Shown here one piece after another: positions 35,185-44,110 of a stretch of DNA of 64,000 nucleotides (position 1 is its first letter; each line of letters begins with the position of its first letter). Origin of the DNA: Galbibacter orientalis DSM 19592 (GTDB lineage: Bacteria > Bacteroidota > Bacteroidia > Flavobacteriales > Flavobacteriaceae); contig NZ_JH651379.1 of the NCBI RefSeq assembly GCF_000260115.1, positions 558,001-622,000 on the forward strand, read 5' to 3'. The notes beneath the pieces are model-generated. The model saw only the letters and a list, made by a program, of their open reading frames with translations. It ran no database searches and was not told the origin of the DNA. The translations under genes were made by a program, and so were the position numbers.

Positions 35185-36321
35185 ATGATTAATAAACGCT
35201 TGCTCGTAAAAAACCTATTGGCTCATAACGACGAAAACAGTTTTTATGACAAAAAGCGCTTTATAAATATTGGAGATAAAGAAGGCAAAGCAAAGTTTAT
35301 TAAACACATTTGTGCGCTTGCAAACTCTAACCCCAACAACAATTCTTTCATTGTTGTTGGAGTAGAAGACGAAGACAATAAAATTGTTGGTGTTGACTTT
35401 TTTGACGATAGTAAAATTCAGAATTTAGTAAATGCGTATATCGAAAATGCACCTTTTGTTTCCTATGAAAACATTTATTTCCCAGACCTCCCCGAAGGAA
35501 AAGTTGTAGGTTTGGTTACCATTCGTTCATCTGGAAAATTGGCAGCTCTTAAAAAAAACATCTGGAAATATTGGGGCGGAAGTGTATTTTTTAGAGATGG
35601 TAGCATTAGCATGCCTAAAATTTTTGATATCGAAATAAAAGACACCAATTCTACCATTGTTAACGAAATAGAACAACACGCCAAAAACAATATTGAGCTT
35701 ACTTTAGATGGCGTTATTGATTTTATAAATAACAAACACCGTGATTTAGAATCCGATTACAAAGTATTTAAAGAACAATTTGTAGTTTGTTGGGCAGGAA
35801 ATATCAAAAAAGTAGATTCTAAAATCTATTATTCTCGTGTAGATATTGAACTAATAAATGAGCAAGTAAAGCTTTTTTATTCCGCTTTAGATGAAGTAGA
35901 AATCTCGTATAACGATAATTCCTTTTCAATAACAGAATATGTTCAATTAGGACTCAACACTAACAAGAAATTTTATCCTCTTGAAAAAGTAGAAATTCGT
36001 TTTAACAATAATGGCTCCTACAAAATTGATAGCACCCTAATTTTCGATCCACCGCAATACGACCGAAAAATGTTATATCATATATTTAACACCAACAATA
36101 CTATTTTAGAAAAGCTCAAAAAAGGACTCCCATTAAATCCCCGCGATGAAAAAGATCTAAAAAATATTCCTGCAACCCATCTTATTTGTTATTTAAACGG
36201 TTTTTCTGGTGCCAAACAAATGCTAGAAGACTACCGTTGGTTTGTAAAAGACCACAATAAAGAAGTGTATGCTTCTCTTAAAGAAGCATTGAGAATTCTT
36301 AGAAAGGTTCAATATTCTTAG
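35185..36321 (+). CDS. AlbA (Schlafen AAA_4-like) putative DNA-binding domain protein
   Basis: The 378 residues show an N-terminal AlbA-type domain (about 1-130) with DKEGKAKFIKHICALANSNP, FIVVGVEDEDNKIVGVDFFD and the repeat-like VVGLVTIRSS. The rest (about 150-378) does not match anything I recognise. AlbA_2 domains occur in regulators and in some defence or mobile-element proteins, but no toxin, nuclease or defence partner is adjacent. It is a lone gene bounded by repeat copies on both sides. Function open. Confidence 0.75.
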   Translation: MINKRLLVKNLLAHNDENSFYDKKRFINIGDKEGKAKFIKHICALANSNPNNNSFIVVGVEDEDNKIVGVDFFDDSKIQNLVNAYIENAPFVSYENIYFPDLPEGKVVGLVTIRSSGKLAALKKNIWKYWGGSVFFRDGSISMPKIFDIEIKDTNSTIVNEIEQHAKNNIELTLDGVIDFINNKHRDLESDYKVFKEQFVVCWAGNIKKVDSKIYYSRVDIELINEQVKLFYSALDEVEISYNDNSFSITEYVQLGLNTNKKFYPLEKVEIRFNNNGSYKIDSTLIFDPPQYDRKMLYHIFNTNNTILEKLKKGLPLNPRDEKDLKNIPATHLICYLNGFSGAKQMLEDYRWFVKDHNKEVYASLKEALRILRKVQYS

Positions 36322-36420
36322 TTTATAACAACTTCCTTTTTGGTTAACCATCTTTTTATATAAAAAAACATAATGTCCAAGTAAAAATACAAGACCGCTT
36401 CGCTATAAGAAAAAAAGAGC

Positions 36421-36522
36421 AAGAGGTCTATTTTGAAAACCTCATTTAAACTTTTTCAACGTAGAACCCTTCGATATACTCAGAACAGGCTCTAGGAATA
36501 AAACTCTCAATTAGAGATATAA
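36421..36522. repeat. Dispersed intergenic repeat copy
   Basis: AACGTAGAACCCTTCGATAT, ACTCAGAACAGGCTCTAGGA and ACTCTCAATTAGAGAT parallel the copy at 35024-35107. The final hairpin has drifted but is still self-complementary (CTCTCAATTAGAG). Confidence 0.65.
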
Positions 36523-36585
36523 GTCATTCCAACATAACACATTTAATGAACTTATATCTAACTTTGAGACACCCCCTTTAAGAGA

Positions 36586-37530
36586 TTAAAAACCGATTTG
36601 ACTAGCAGTTGGCAATGCATTTATAGCCCCAAATTGTGTGGTAGTAATTGCACCAGCCTTATTTGAAATAGCAATCATCTTTTGGATTTTATTATAATCT
36701 TTCAATACAGTTTCCAAATTCTCTTCTAAAGAAAGTTGATATAAAAAACACCCTACAAAAGCATCTCCGGCTCCAGTAGTATCCACAGGATTCACTTTTG
36801 TACTTTCTATAATAATAGTTTTATTTTCCATACTTAAAAAAGTTCCTTTGCTTCCTAAAGTAACCGTAAGGAGTTTAATTCCATGCTTATGAAAAATTTG
36901 AGAAGCTTCTAATAATGTTTCTTTTCCGGATATTAACAACGCCTCTTCCTCACTAAATTTTGCAAAATCAGCTTTTTCAATAAAAGGAATACATTTTTTT
37001 ATAAATTCATTTTCTCTTCCCTTCCATAAGTCTGCTCTAAAATTAGGATCAAAACTTATAAAAGCATTTTCTTTAACTGCATCAATTAAATAAGCTGTAT
37101 AAGCTTCCTCTAAGCTCCCCCCTAAAAAACAGGTTGCTGCACCAAAATGTACTATCTGGTTTTTAAATTGAGTGGCTAACTTCTTAGTGTAATTTAATTT
37201 TTTATCTGCTCCTCTATTAAATACAAAATCGCGTTCCCCATTAGCAGCTATAGAAACAAAAGCCAATGTTGTAAAGATGTCTGAACGCTGTAAATTCTCA
37301 ATTCCCACCTCATTTTTTTGAAGTGTTTCAGCTAAAAAATCTCCAAAAGCATCATTCCCAACACAACCCACAAACTCACTTTTCCCTTTCAATTTTGCAA
37401 TTGCCGCTGCTACATTTGCTGGCGCTCCTCCTGCTTTTTTAGTAAACTCCTTAGCTTTAGATAAATCTGCTCCTTGGTTTTCAGCAACAAAATCAATTAG
37501 CAATTCTCCAATACAATAAACTTTTTTCAT
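36586..37530 (-). CDS. PfkB-family sugar kinase, fructokinase-like
   Basis: From the ATG at 37530 the protein starts MKKVYCIGELLIDFVAENQG and has 314 residues. In-frame ATGs at 37539 and 37557 would add residues without homology value. PfkB signatures are visible: GGAPANVAAAIAKL near residue 35 and the catalytic VDTTGAGDAFVGCF near the C-terminus. The closest type is fructokinase, phosphorylating fructose or a similar sugar with ATP. It is divergent from a metallophosphoesterase, with 51 bp between the starts. Confidence 0.88.
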   Translation of the reverse strand: MKKVYCIGELLIDFVAENQGADLSKAKEFTKKAGGAPANVAAAIAKLKGKSEFVGCVGNDAFGDFLAETLQKNEVGIENLQRSDIFTTLAFVSIAANGERDFVFNRGADKKLNYTKKLATQFKNQIVHFGAATCFLGGSLEEAYTAYLIDAVKENAFISFDPNFRADLWKGRENEFIKKCIPFIEKADFAKFSEEEALLISGKETLLEASQIFHKHGIKLLTVTLGSKGTFLSMENKTIIIESTKVNPVDTTGAGDAFVGCFLYQLSLEENLETVLKDYNKIQKMIAISNKAGAITTTQFGAINALPTASQIGF

Positions 37531-37581
37531 TCCAATCATAAGTTGTAATTTCACCATAAATATACTCTAAAAAGTAATTTC

Positions 37582-38313
37582 ATGACAAAAAGAACGCTTG
37601 TAATTGGCGATATTCACGGTGCTTTTCGTGCTTTAGAGCAAGTTTTAGAACGTGCAAATGTAACAGAAAACGATACCCTTATTTTTTTAGGCGATTATGT
37701 GGATGGATGGAGCGAATCGCCTCAAGTTATTGACAAACTCATTGAATTAAAAAGTTCCAATGCCTGTGTTTTTATCAAAGGAAATCATGACGCTCTTTTT
37801 TTAGATTGGCTAACAAAACAAGACGATAATGAACTATGGTTATTCCACGGTGGAAAAGCTACTGTTGATGCCTACCAAGAGCTTGATAAAACTAAAATAG
37901 ACCTTCATATTAGGTTTTTAGAATCGCTTAATAATTATCATTTAGATTCAGAAAACCGACTTTTTGTACACGCAGGATTTACCAATTTACACGGTGTTAC
38001 TAAAGAATATTTTCCAGAAATGATGTATTGGGATCGTTCGCTTTGGGAAATGCTTTTAGCTATGGATAAAAATTTATCAGAAGAAAATCCATTTTATCCG
38101 CAACGATTAAAACATTATAAAGAAATATACATTGGTCATACCCCAACAATAAGAATTGGACAAACTACCCCCATAAATATTGCCAATGTTTGGAATATGG
38201 ATACTGGCGCTGCTTATAAAAGTCCGCTAACCATAATGGATATCAACACCAAAGAATATTGGCAGAGTGACAATGCAAACGAACTTTACCCTGAAGAAAC
38301 TGGTAGAAATTAA
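37582..38313 (+). CDS. Calcineurin-like metallophosphoesterase (PPP-type phosphatase)
   Basis: The 243 residues contain the PPP metal motifs in order: GDIHG (about 8-12), GDYVDG (about 37-42), GNHD (about 67-70), a histidine in LFVHAGF, and IGHTP near residue 190. It resembles bacterial serine/threonine phosphatases and diadenosine-tetraphosphate hydrolases. It is cytoplasmic; the substrate is unknown. It is divergent from the fructokinase-like gene. Confidence 0.87.
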   Translation: MTKRTLVIGDIHGAFRALEQVLERANVTENDTLIFLGDYVDGWSESPQVIDKLIELKSSNACVFIKGNHDALFLDWLTKQDDNELWLFHGGKATVDAYQELDKTKIDLHIRFLESLNNYHLDSENRLFVHAGFTNLHGVTKEYFPEMMYWDRSLWEMLLAMDKNLSEENPFYPQRLKHYKEIYIGHTPTIRIGQTTPINIANVWNMDTGAAYKSPLTIMDINTKEYWQSDNANELYPEETGRN

Positions 38314-38315
38314 AA

Positions 38316-38511
38316 GGGCTGTCTAAAAAATATCTAAACTTTAAAGTCATCCTTCAACAAGCTCAGGATGACTTTGATTTTTAGTTGTTTGTAACTTCGA
38401 CAAGCTCAGTTTGACACCATTTCGACAAGCTTTGACACCGTTTCGACAAGCTAAATTTGATACCATTTCGAGCTCAAGATGACAACTGTAAATTACTTTT
38501 TAGACAACCCC
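38316..38511. mobile_element. MITE-like repeat, copy 2 (inverse orientation)
   Basis: Left end GGGCTGTCTAAAAAATATCT (38316 on) and right end AAATTACTTTTTAGACAACC (to 38511) are imperfect inverted repeats. The inside contains GTCATCC...GGATGAC around CTTCAACAAGCTCA, and several TTTCGACAAGCT units. The outer part matches copy 1 (20080-20208) read on the other strand. It fills the gap between the convergent phosphoesterase and pyk genes and could also act as a terminator. Confidence 0.65.
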
Positions 38512-38530
38512 TTTAACATATTTAAGTAAT

Positions 38531-39958
38531 CTATATTTCTGTAACTCTAAGTGTATTAACCATTCCTTTTTCTTTAATTGGCATGGCTGCAAGGCTAATC
38601 ATCATATCTCCTTTTTCTAGGAATCCTTTTTCTTGCGCTATTTTATTTACATCTTCAATAGTTTGATCGGTGCTTACAAACTTATCATAATAAAAAGCTT
38701 TTACACCCCACAGCAAGCTCAATTGTGTTACAATTCTATGGTTAGAAGTAAACACTAAAATATGAGCTTTTGGTCTCCATGCTGAAATCTGAAAAGCCGT
38801 ATATCCACTATTAGTAAGTGTTGAAATAACTTTTGCATTAATTTCATTTGCCATACTAGCCGCATGAAAACACACAGATTTTGTAATATATCTTTTAGTT
38901 TTTATATGAGGTGGCTCTTGAGGAACTTTAATCAACGGAGAATGCTCTACACTATCAATAATACTGGCCATTCTTTCTATAACTTGTACAGGATATGACC
39001 CTACAGAAGTTTCTCCAGAAAGCATTACTGCATCTGCTCCATCCATAACAGAGTTTGCAACATCGTTTACCTCTGCTCTAGTAGGAGTTAAACTAGAAAT
39101 CATAGTTTCCATCATTTGCGTAGCAATAATAACTGGAATTCTAGCTTTTTTAGCTCTTAAAACTAATTGCTTTTGAACTAATGGAACCTCTTGAGCAGGA
39201 ATTTCTACCCCTAGGTCTCCACGAGCAACCATCAAACCATCACAGTGTGCAACAATTTTGTCTATATTTTCTACTGCTTCTGGTTTTTCTATTTTAGCTA
39301 CAATCGGAATTTTATTATCTGTATGTTCAGCAATTAATTTCTGAAGATCCATTAGATCCTCACTATGACGAACAAAAGAAAGCGCCATCCAATCCACATC
39401 TTGCTTAATAGCAAAAATTGCGTCTTTAATATCTTTTTTGGTAAGCGCTGGTAAAGATATATTTGTATTAGGAAGGTTTACTCCTTTTTTAGACCTTAGT
39501 GGTCCTCCTTGAATAACTTTAGCTTTTACCTCTGCTTTCCCATCTGTAGTAACAACTTCAAACATTAGTTTTCCATCGTCTAATAAAATACGCTCCCCTG
39601 GTTTTACATCTCTAGGAAACTCTTTGTAATTCATGTAAACACGCTCTGCAGTACCTTCAAATGGTTCTCCAGTAACAAAGGTAATTTCGTCTCCTTTGCT
39701 TACAATTACATCTTCTTTCATTACTCCAACACGGAGTTTAGGACCTTGAAGGTCGGCAAGAATAGCGGTGTTATAATTAAATTCTTTATTTAAAGAACGA
39801 ATCATTTCAATACGTTCCTTAACATCATCGTAATCTGCATGCGAAAAATTAATTCTAAACACATTTACGCCAGCTTCTATCATGTCTTTTAAGACCTCTC
39901 TAGTGCTTGTGGCAGGACCAAGCGTTGCTACAATTTTTGTCTTTTTTCTATTAGGCAT
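38531..39958 (-). CDS. pyk: Pyruvate kinase
   Basis: The 475-residue length is normal. Visible signatures are KIVATLGPATS near the start, IPIVAKIEKPEAVENIDKI with the catalytic Lys, GLMVARGDLGVEIPAQEVPL, and TRAEVNDVANSVMDGADAVM. It converts phosphoenolpyruvate and ADP to pyruvate and ATP in the last step of glycolysis. Its start overlaps the end of the IPExxxVDY gene by 8 bp, so the two are co-translated. Confidence 0.97.
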   Translation of the reverse strand: MPNRKKTKIVATLGPATSTREVLKDMIEAGVNVFRINFSHADYDDVKERIEMIRSLNKEFNYNTAILADLQGPKLRVGVMKEDVIVSKGDEITFVTGEPFEGTAERVYMNYKEFPRDVKPGERILLDDGKLMFEVVTTDGKAEVKAKVIQGGPLRSKKGVNLPNTNISLPALTKKDIKDAIFAIKQDVDWMALSFVRHSEDLMDLQKLIAEHTDNKIPIVAKIEKPEAVENIDKIVAHCDGLMVARGDLGVEIPAQEVPLVQKQLVLRAKKARIPVIIATQMMETMISSLTPTRAEVNDVANSVMDGADAVMLSGETSVGSYPVQVIERMASIIDSVEHSPLIKVPQEPPHIKTKRYITKSVCFHAASMANEINAKVISTLTNSGYTAFQISAWRPKAHILVFTSNHRIVTQLSLLWGVKAFYYDKFVSTDQTIEDVNKIAQEKGFLEKGDMMISLAAMPIKEKGMVNTLRVTEI

Positions 39959-40424
39959 TCGTTAGAAAAATTAAGTTATTTTTATATTTTAGTTGTTGTG
40001 CTTCTATTTTATATGCGGTAATAATACCAGGTATTTTATTTAATTTACTTATTACTTCTAAGGCTTTATTATAAGCTCCATCTTCGTCTATTTTAAGAAA
40101 ATAGTCCACTTTACTATATTCAGGAATAAAAAAAGCGCGCTGTATTGAACTATTTTCAAACAAACTTATATCTTCTCTTTTTTGCTGAATATTAACTTTA
40201 TTCTTAATCAAACTCCATGTTATTTCATTTGCCTCATCAAACCACTTATAAGCTGGCATACTCACCCGATCTGCAATGTTTACATCAACATCCAACCGTT
40301 TCAATTTTATTTTAAATACTAAATTTAAAAAATAAGCTAACCTATAATCGTCTAAAGAACCGTGAATAGCGATTAAGGTATATGAGTGTTCATAAAAATC
40401 ATCTAATAGTTTATAGATAGCCAT
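39951..40424 (-). CDS. IPExxxVDY family protein
   Basis: The 157-residue protein contains the motif that names the family, FIPEYSKVDYFLKI. This is a Bacteroidota-specific family of unknown function usually found next to pyk and rnc, as here. It has no signal peptide or membrane helix. The overlap with pyk suggests a tie to its expression or activity, which is unproven. Confidence 0.9.
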   Translation of the reverse strand: MAIYKLLDDFYEHSYTLIAIHGSLDDYRLAYFLNLVFKIKLKRLDVDVNIADRVSMPAYKWFDEANEITWSLIKNKVNIQQKREDISLFENSSIQRAFFIPEYSKVDYFLKIDEDGAYNKALEVISKLNKIPGIITAYKIEAQQLKYKNNLIFLTNA

Positions 40425-40533
40425 AAATGAGTTTACACGGAATTGTAAATATATAATTATAACTCTGACTTAGCAACTTTTAAGTCCTTGATTGCAATGA
40501 ATTTAAAACGAAAACGTTGTAGTTTACGTTTAA

Positions 40534-41268
40534 TTATTCATCAATTTTGTGTTGCAATGCATAGTAAGCCCTTTTAGATGCGCTTTCTTCAGCTTTTTTC
40601 TTAGAAGTAGCTCTTGCTTTAGAAATTAACTCTTTGTTAATATAGAGTTTTACTGCAAAATGCTTTATGTCGTCGTTTCCATTATCTTCATAAGTATCAA
40701 ATAGAAATTCTTTTTTTTCTTTTTGACACCATTCAATAATTAAGCTTTTGTAGCTTATAATTTTTCCTTCAAGATTTTCAATATCTACATAAGGTTTAAT
40801 TACGCGTTGCTTAATAAATCGTTCACAATAATGATAGCCTCTATCAAGAAAAATAGCCCCTACTAAAGCTTCGAAAACATTTCCATGTATATTATCTCCA
40901 AAATGCTCATTTGGGATTTTACTTTTTACAAATTTTATAAGATTAAGGTCTTTTCCTAATTCGTTTAAATGCTCTCTACTTACAATTTTAGAACGCATTT
41001 TAGTTAAATACCCTTCATCTCCCGTAGGAACTTCATTATATAAATAGTGCGAAATAATAGAACCCAACATAGTATCCCCTAAAAATTCTAGTCGCTCATA
41101 ATTAACAGGTAATCCTTTTTCATCTTTTATATTAACAGAACGATGTGTAAAGGCTTTCCTATAAAGCGCTATTTTTTTAGGTTTAAATCCTAAAATTCGG
41201 TAGATTTCTAAAAAAAAATCCCCGTCATCTTGTGACCGGGAATTTAATATTTTTCGAATGATCTTCAT
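40534..41268 (-). CDS. rnc: Ribonuclease III
   Basis: At 244 residues it has the RNase III signature ERLEFLGDTMLGSIISHYLY with the catalytic acidic residues, the second acidic patch in GNVFEALVGAIFLDRG, and a C-terminal dsRNA-binding domain (about 175-240) with KELISKARATSKKKAEESAS. It cleaves double-stranded RNA, for example rRNA precursors. It lies 16 bp downstream of fabF, the conserved Bacteroidota order acpP-fabF-rnc. Confidence 0.96.
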   Translation of the reverse strand: MKIIRKILNSRSQDDGDFFLEIYRILGFKPKKIALYRKAFTHRSVNIKDEKGLPVNYERLEFLGDTMLGSIISHYLYNEVPTGDEGYLTKMRSKIVSREHLNELGKDLNLIKFVKSKIPNEHFGDNIHGNVFEALVGAIFLDRGYHYCERFIKQRVIKPYVDIENLEGKIISYKSLIIEWCQKEKKEFLFDTYEDNGNDDIKHFAVKLYINKELISKARATSKKKAEESASKRAYYALQHKIDE

Positions 41269-41284
41269 TCAGTGAGATTGATAT

Positions 41285-42535
41285 CTAATCTAGCTTTTTA
41301 AACACTACGCAAGCATTATGCCCTCCAAATCCAAAAGTATTACTCATTGCTACTTTAACTTCTCTCTTTTGTGGCTCGTTAAGCGTAAGATTAAGTTTAG
41401 GATCAATGTTTTCGTCTACTGTAGAATGGTTAATTGTTGGAGGAATAACACTTTTTTCTATAGCCATAATTGAGGCAATAGCTTCTACAGCACCGGCAGC
41501 ACCTAATAAGTGACCTGTCATAGATTTTGTAGAGTTAATGTTAATATTATAGGCATCTTCTCCAAACACTTTACTTATTGCTTTAAGTTCTGCTACATCT
41601 CCTAGAGGTGTAGAAGTACCATGCGTATTAATTGCATCTACTTCAGATGGTTTTAATCCTGCATTCTCTAAACAATTTTTCATAACAGCAACAACGCCAA
41701 TTCCCTCTGGATGCGGTGCCGTCATGTGGTAAGCATCAGAAGATAAACCTCCACCAACAACTTCTGCATAAATTTTTGCTCCACGTGCAATTGCGTGGTC
41801 ATATTCCTCAAGTACTAAAGCTCCAGATCCTTCTCCGAGCACAAAACCATCTCGATTTGCATCAAATGGTCTAGAAGCCGATTTCGGATCATCATTTCTA
41901 GTACTCATGGCATGCATCGCATTAAATCCTCCCATTCCCGCGGCTGTTACGGCTGCTTCAGAACCTCCTGTTATTACAACATCGGTAGTTCCTAAACGAA
42001 TAGAATTTAGCGCATCGATAATAGCATTTGCCGACGATGCACATGCGGACACAGTGGTATAATTAGGGCCCATGAAACCATGCTTTATGGAAATCAATCC
42101 AGGCGCTATGTCTGCAATCATTTTAGGAATAAAGAAAGGATTAAACCTCGGACTTCCATCTCCCAAAGCATAATTAGTAACTTCTTCTTGAAAAGTTTCT
42201 AATCCACCAATTCCTGCCCCCCAAATAACGCCAACTCTATACTTGTTAACCTTTTCGATGTCAAGTCCTGAATCTTTCAAGGCCTCATCTGCCGTTACCA
42301 TGGCATATTGAGCAAAGCGATCCATACGTCTCGCTTCCTTTCGATCTATAAAGTCTGTAGGATCAAAATTTTTAACTTCACAGGCGAATTGTGTTTTAAA
42401 TTTGGACGCATCAAAATGGGTTACTGGAGCAGCTCCACTAACGCCATTTAAAAGACTGTTCCAATATTCGTCTACAGTGTTCCCTATGGGTGTTAATGCT
42501 CCTAATCCTGTTACTACAACTCGCTTTAGTTTCAT
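41285..42535 (-). CDS. fabF: Beta-ketoacyl-ACP synthase II
   Basis: The 416-residue length is typical. The catalytic Cys sits in TTVSACASSANAIIDAL (about 165). The two histidines sit in INTHGTSTPLGDVAE (about 305) and STKSMTGHLLGAAGAVE (about 342). It condenses malonyl-ACP with acyl-ACP in fatty-acid elongation. It is 97 bp downstream of acpP, and a long AT-rich hairpin lies between them. Confidence 0.97.
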   Translation of the reverse strand: MKLKRVVVTGLGALTPIGNTVDEYWNSLLNGVSGAAPVTHFDASKFKTQFACEVKNFDPTDFIDRKEARRMDRFAQYAMVTADEALKDSGLDIEKVNKYRVGVIWGAGIGGLETFQEEVTNYALGDGSPRFNPFFIPKMIADIAPGLISIKHGFMGPNYTTVSACASSANAIIDALNSIRLGTTDVVITGGSEAAVTAAGMGGFNAMHAMSTRNDDPKSASRPFDANRDGFVLGEGSGALVLEEYDHAIARGAKIYAEVVGGGLSSDAYHMTAPHPEGIGVVAVMKNCLENAGLKPSEVDAINTHGTSTPLGDVAELKAISKVFGEDAYNININSTKSMTGHLLGAAGAVEAIASIMAIEKSVIPPTINHSTVDENIDPKLNLTLNEPQKREVKVAMSNTFGFGGHNACVVFKKLD

Positions 42536-42565
42536 CTGAATATTTTTTATTCTGATAAATAATCT

Positions 42566-42612
42566 ACCAAAAAAATTTATTCACGCAATATAGCATGAAT
42601 AAATTTTTTGGT
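42566..42612 (-). terminator. AT-rich hairpin between acpP and fabF (attenuator or partial terminator)
   Basis: ACCAAAAAAATTTATTCA (42566-42583) pairs with TGAATAAATTTTTTGGT (42596-42612) with one bulged A and a 12-nt loop. The A-tract/T-tract stem resembles intrinsic terminators but lies inside a likely operon. It may lower fabF-rnc transcription relative to abundant acpP mRNA, or mark RNA processing. Structure seen; role inferred. Confidence 0.5.
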
Positions 42613-42632
42613 CTATTTTTTTATAAAAACGT

Positions 42633-42866
42633 TTATTTTGCTTCTTCGATATACTTAACTGCTTGACCAACAGTAGCAATGTTTTCAGCTTGATCGTCTG
42701 GAATTTGGATATCAAATTCTTTTTCGAATTCCATGATCAATTCCACAGTGTCTAATGAGTCCGCTCCTAGGTCGTTGGTGAAGCTAGCTTCAGCCACAAC
42801 CTCGTTTTCATCTACACCTAATTTGTCTACGATAATCGCTTTTACTCTTGATGCAATGTCTGACAT
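42633..42866 (-). CDS. acpP: Acyl carrier protein
   Basis: This 77-residue acidic protein has the phosphopantetheine site in [20 protein letters not shown] (Ser about 37). It carries growing acyl chains in fatty-acid synthesis. It is first in the acpP-fabF-rnc order. A -7 element TATTTTTG (42897-42904, minus strand) lies 30 nt upstream of the ATG. Confidence 0.98.
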   Translation of the reverse strand: MSDIASRVKAIIVDKLGVDENEVVAEASFTNDLGADSLDTVELIMEFEKEFDIQIPDDQAENIATVGQAVKYIEEAK

Positions 42867-42896
42867 AATTTTTTTGTTTTAAAATTTAATTGTTGG

Positions 42897-42904
42897 CAAA
42901 AATA
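42897..42904 (-). promoter_or_regulatory. -7 promoter element of acpP
   Basis: CAAAAATA on the plus strand reads TATTTTTG on the minus strand, matching TAnnTTTG. The -33 region is T-rich without a clear TTTG. Confidence 0.4.
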
Positions 42905-43045
42905 AAAAACTTTGCTTTAAAAAAACGTTTTGAGGCTAAAATGTGCTTTTAAAGTTAATAATTTTTAATTCAACTATTTAATTTTTGCCTTCTATTTCTT
43001 AATTTTTATTCTTTTTTTTGCCTAGAAATTAAATCATTACATTCT

Positions 43046-43609
43046 ATGAAAAGCATCGTAATATTAGCCTCTGGCTCGGGAACCAATGCTGAAAATATTA
43101 TAAAATATTTTGAGAAATCTACAACCGCATCGGTTACCATGGTGCTGTCAAATAAAAAAGATGCAAAAGTGCTCGATCGAGCAAATAATTATGGAAAAAG
43201 TGCTATTTCTTTCAATAAAACAGCTTTTTCAAATGGTCATATCGTCGAGTTATTGTCAACTTTGAATCCAGATTTAATAGTTTTAGCAGGCTTTTTATGG
43301 AAAGTCCCTTCAGCAATAATTAATGCCTTTCCTGATAAAATTATAAATATCCATCCTGCCTTACTTCCAAAATATGGCGGAAAAGGAATGTATGGAATGC
43401 GCGTTCATGAAGCAGTTGTAGAAAATAAAGAGGTAGAATCTGGAATTACTATTCATTATGTAAATGAAAATTATGATGAAGGAAGCATTATTTTTCAAGC
43501 AAAAGTTCAAATTACTTCTACCGATACCGCTGAAGATGTGGCACATAAAATTCACCAATTAGAATATATGCATTTCCCTAAAATTATTGAAAAAGTATTG
43601 AATGACTAA
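43046..43609 (+). CDS. purN: Phosphoribosylglycinamide formyltransferase
   Basis: The 187 residues match PurN: ILASGSGTNAENIIKYF at the N-terminus for GAR binding, LAGFLWKVP, NIHPALLPKYGGKGMYGMRV with the catalytic His and Asn, and TIHYVNENYDEGSIIFQ with the essential Asp. It transfers a formyl group from 10-formyl-THF in purine synthesis. It overlaps rnhA by 8 bp and belongs to the same cluster as the amidotransferase at 45707. Confidence 0.95.
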   Translation: MKSIVILASGSGTNAENIIKYFEKSTTASVTMVLSNKKDAKVLDRANNYGKSAISFNKTAFSNGHIVELLSTLNPDLIVLAGFLWKVPSAIINAFPDKIINIHPALLPKYGGKGMYGMRVHEAVVENKEVESGITIHYVNENYDEGSIIFQAKVQITSTDTAEDVAHKIHQLEYMHFPKIIEKVLND

Positions 43610-44075
43610 ACACGATGTACATATTTATACTGATGGATCTTCTAGAGGAAATCCAGGCCCTGGTGGCTACGGAATTGTAATGGAGTGGGTAGGAAAACCG
43701 TATAAAAAAGAGTTTTCCGAAGGGTTTAAAAAAACTACCAATAACCGCATGGAACTTCTAGCTGTAATTGAAGCCCTTAAAAAGTTAAAAAAAAGTAATA
43801 CATTAGTAAAAGTTTTTTCCGACTCTAAGTATGTAGTAGATGCCGTAGAAAAAGGTTGGGTATTTGGCTGGGAAAAGAAAAATTTTAAGGATAAAAAAAA
43901 TCCAGATTTATGGATTGAGTTCTTAAAACAATATAGAAAGCAAAAAGTGAATTTTCAATGGATAAAGGGTCATAATAATCATCCGCAAAATGAACGTTGT
44001 GATTTTTTAGCTGTAGAAGCTTCAAAAAAACCAAACCTCCCTATAGACAAAGGATTTGAAAATAGTAGCACATAA
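43602..44075 (+). CDS. rnhA: Ribonuclease HI
   Basis: At 157 residues it has all four acidic catalytic positions in context: IYTDGSSRGNPGPGGYG (Asp), NNRMELLAVIEAL (Glu), VFSDSKYVVDAVEKGW (Asp), and NNHPQNERCDFLAV (Asp). It degrades RNA in RNA:DNA hybrids. It overlaps the end of purN, so both are translated from one mRNA. Confidence 0.95.
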   Translation: MTKHDVHIYTDGSSRGNPGPGGYGIVMEWVGKPYKKEFSEGFKKTTNNRMELLAVIEALKKLKKSNTLVKVFSDSKYVVDAVEKGWVFGWEKKNFKDKKNPDLWIEFLKQYRKQKVNFQWIKGHNNHPQNERCDFLAVEASKKPNLPIDKGFENSST

Positions 44076-44110
44076 GGTATCATTCAGAAAAAAATAAAAT
44101 TAACGCCCCC

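Noticed and set aside
35185-36321. A new defence system around the AlbA-domain gene.
   Set aside because: There is no nuclease, ATPase, membrane effector or second gene next to it; a single AlbA domain is not enough to support the claim.
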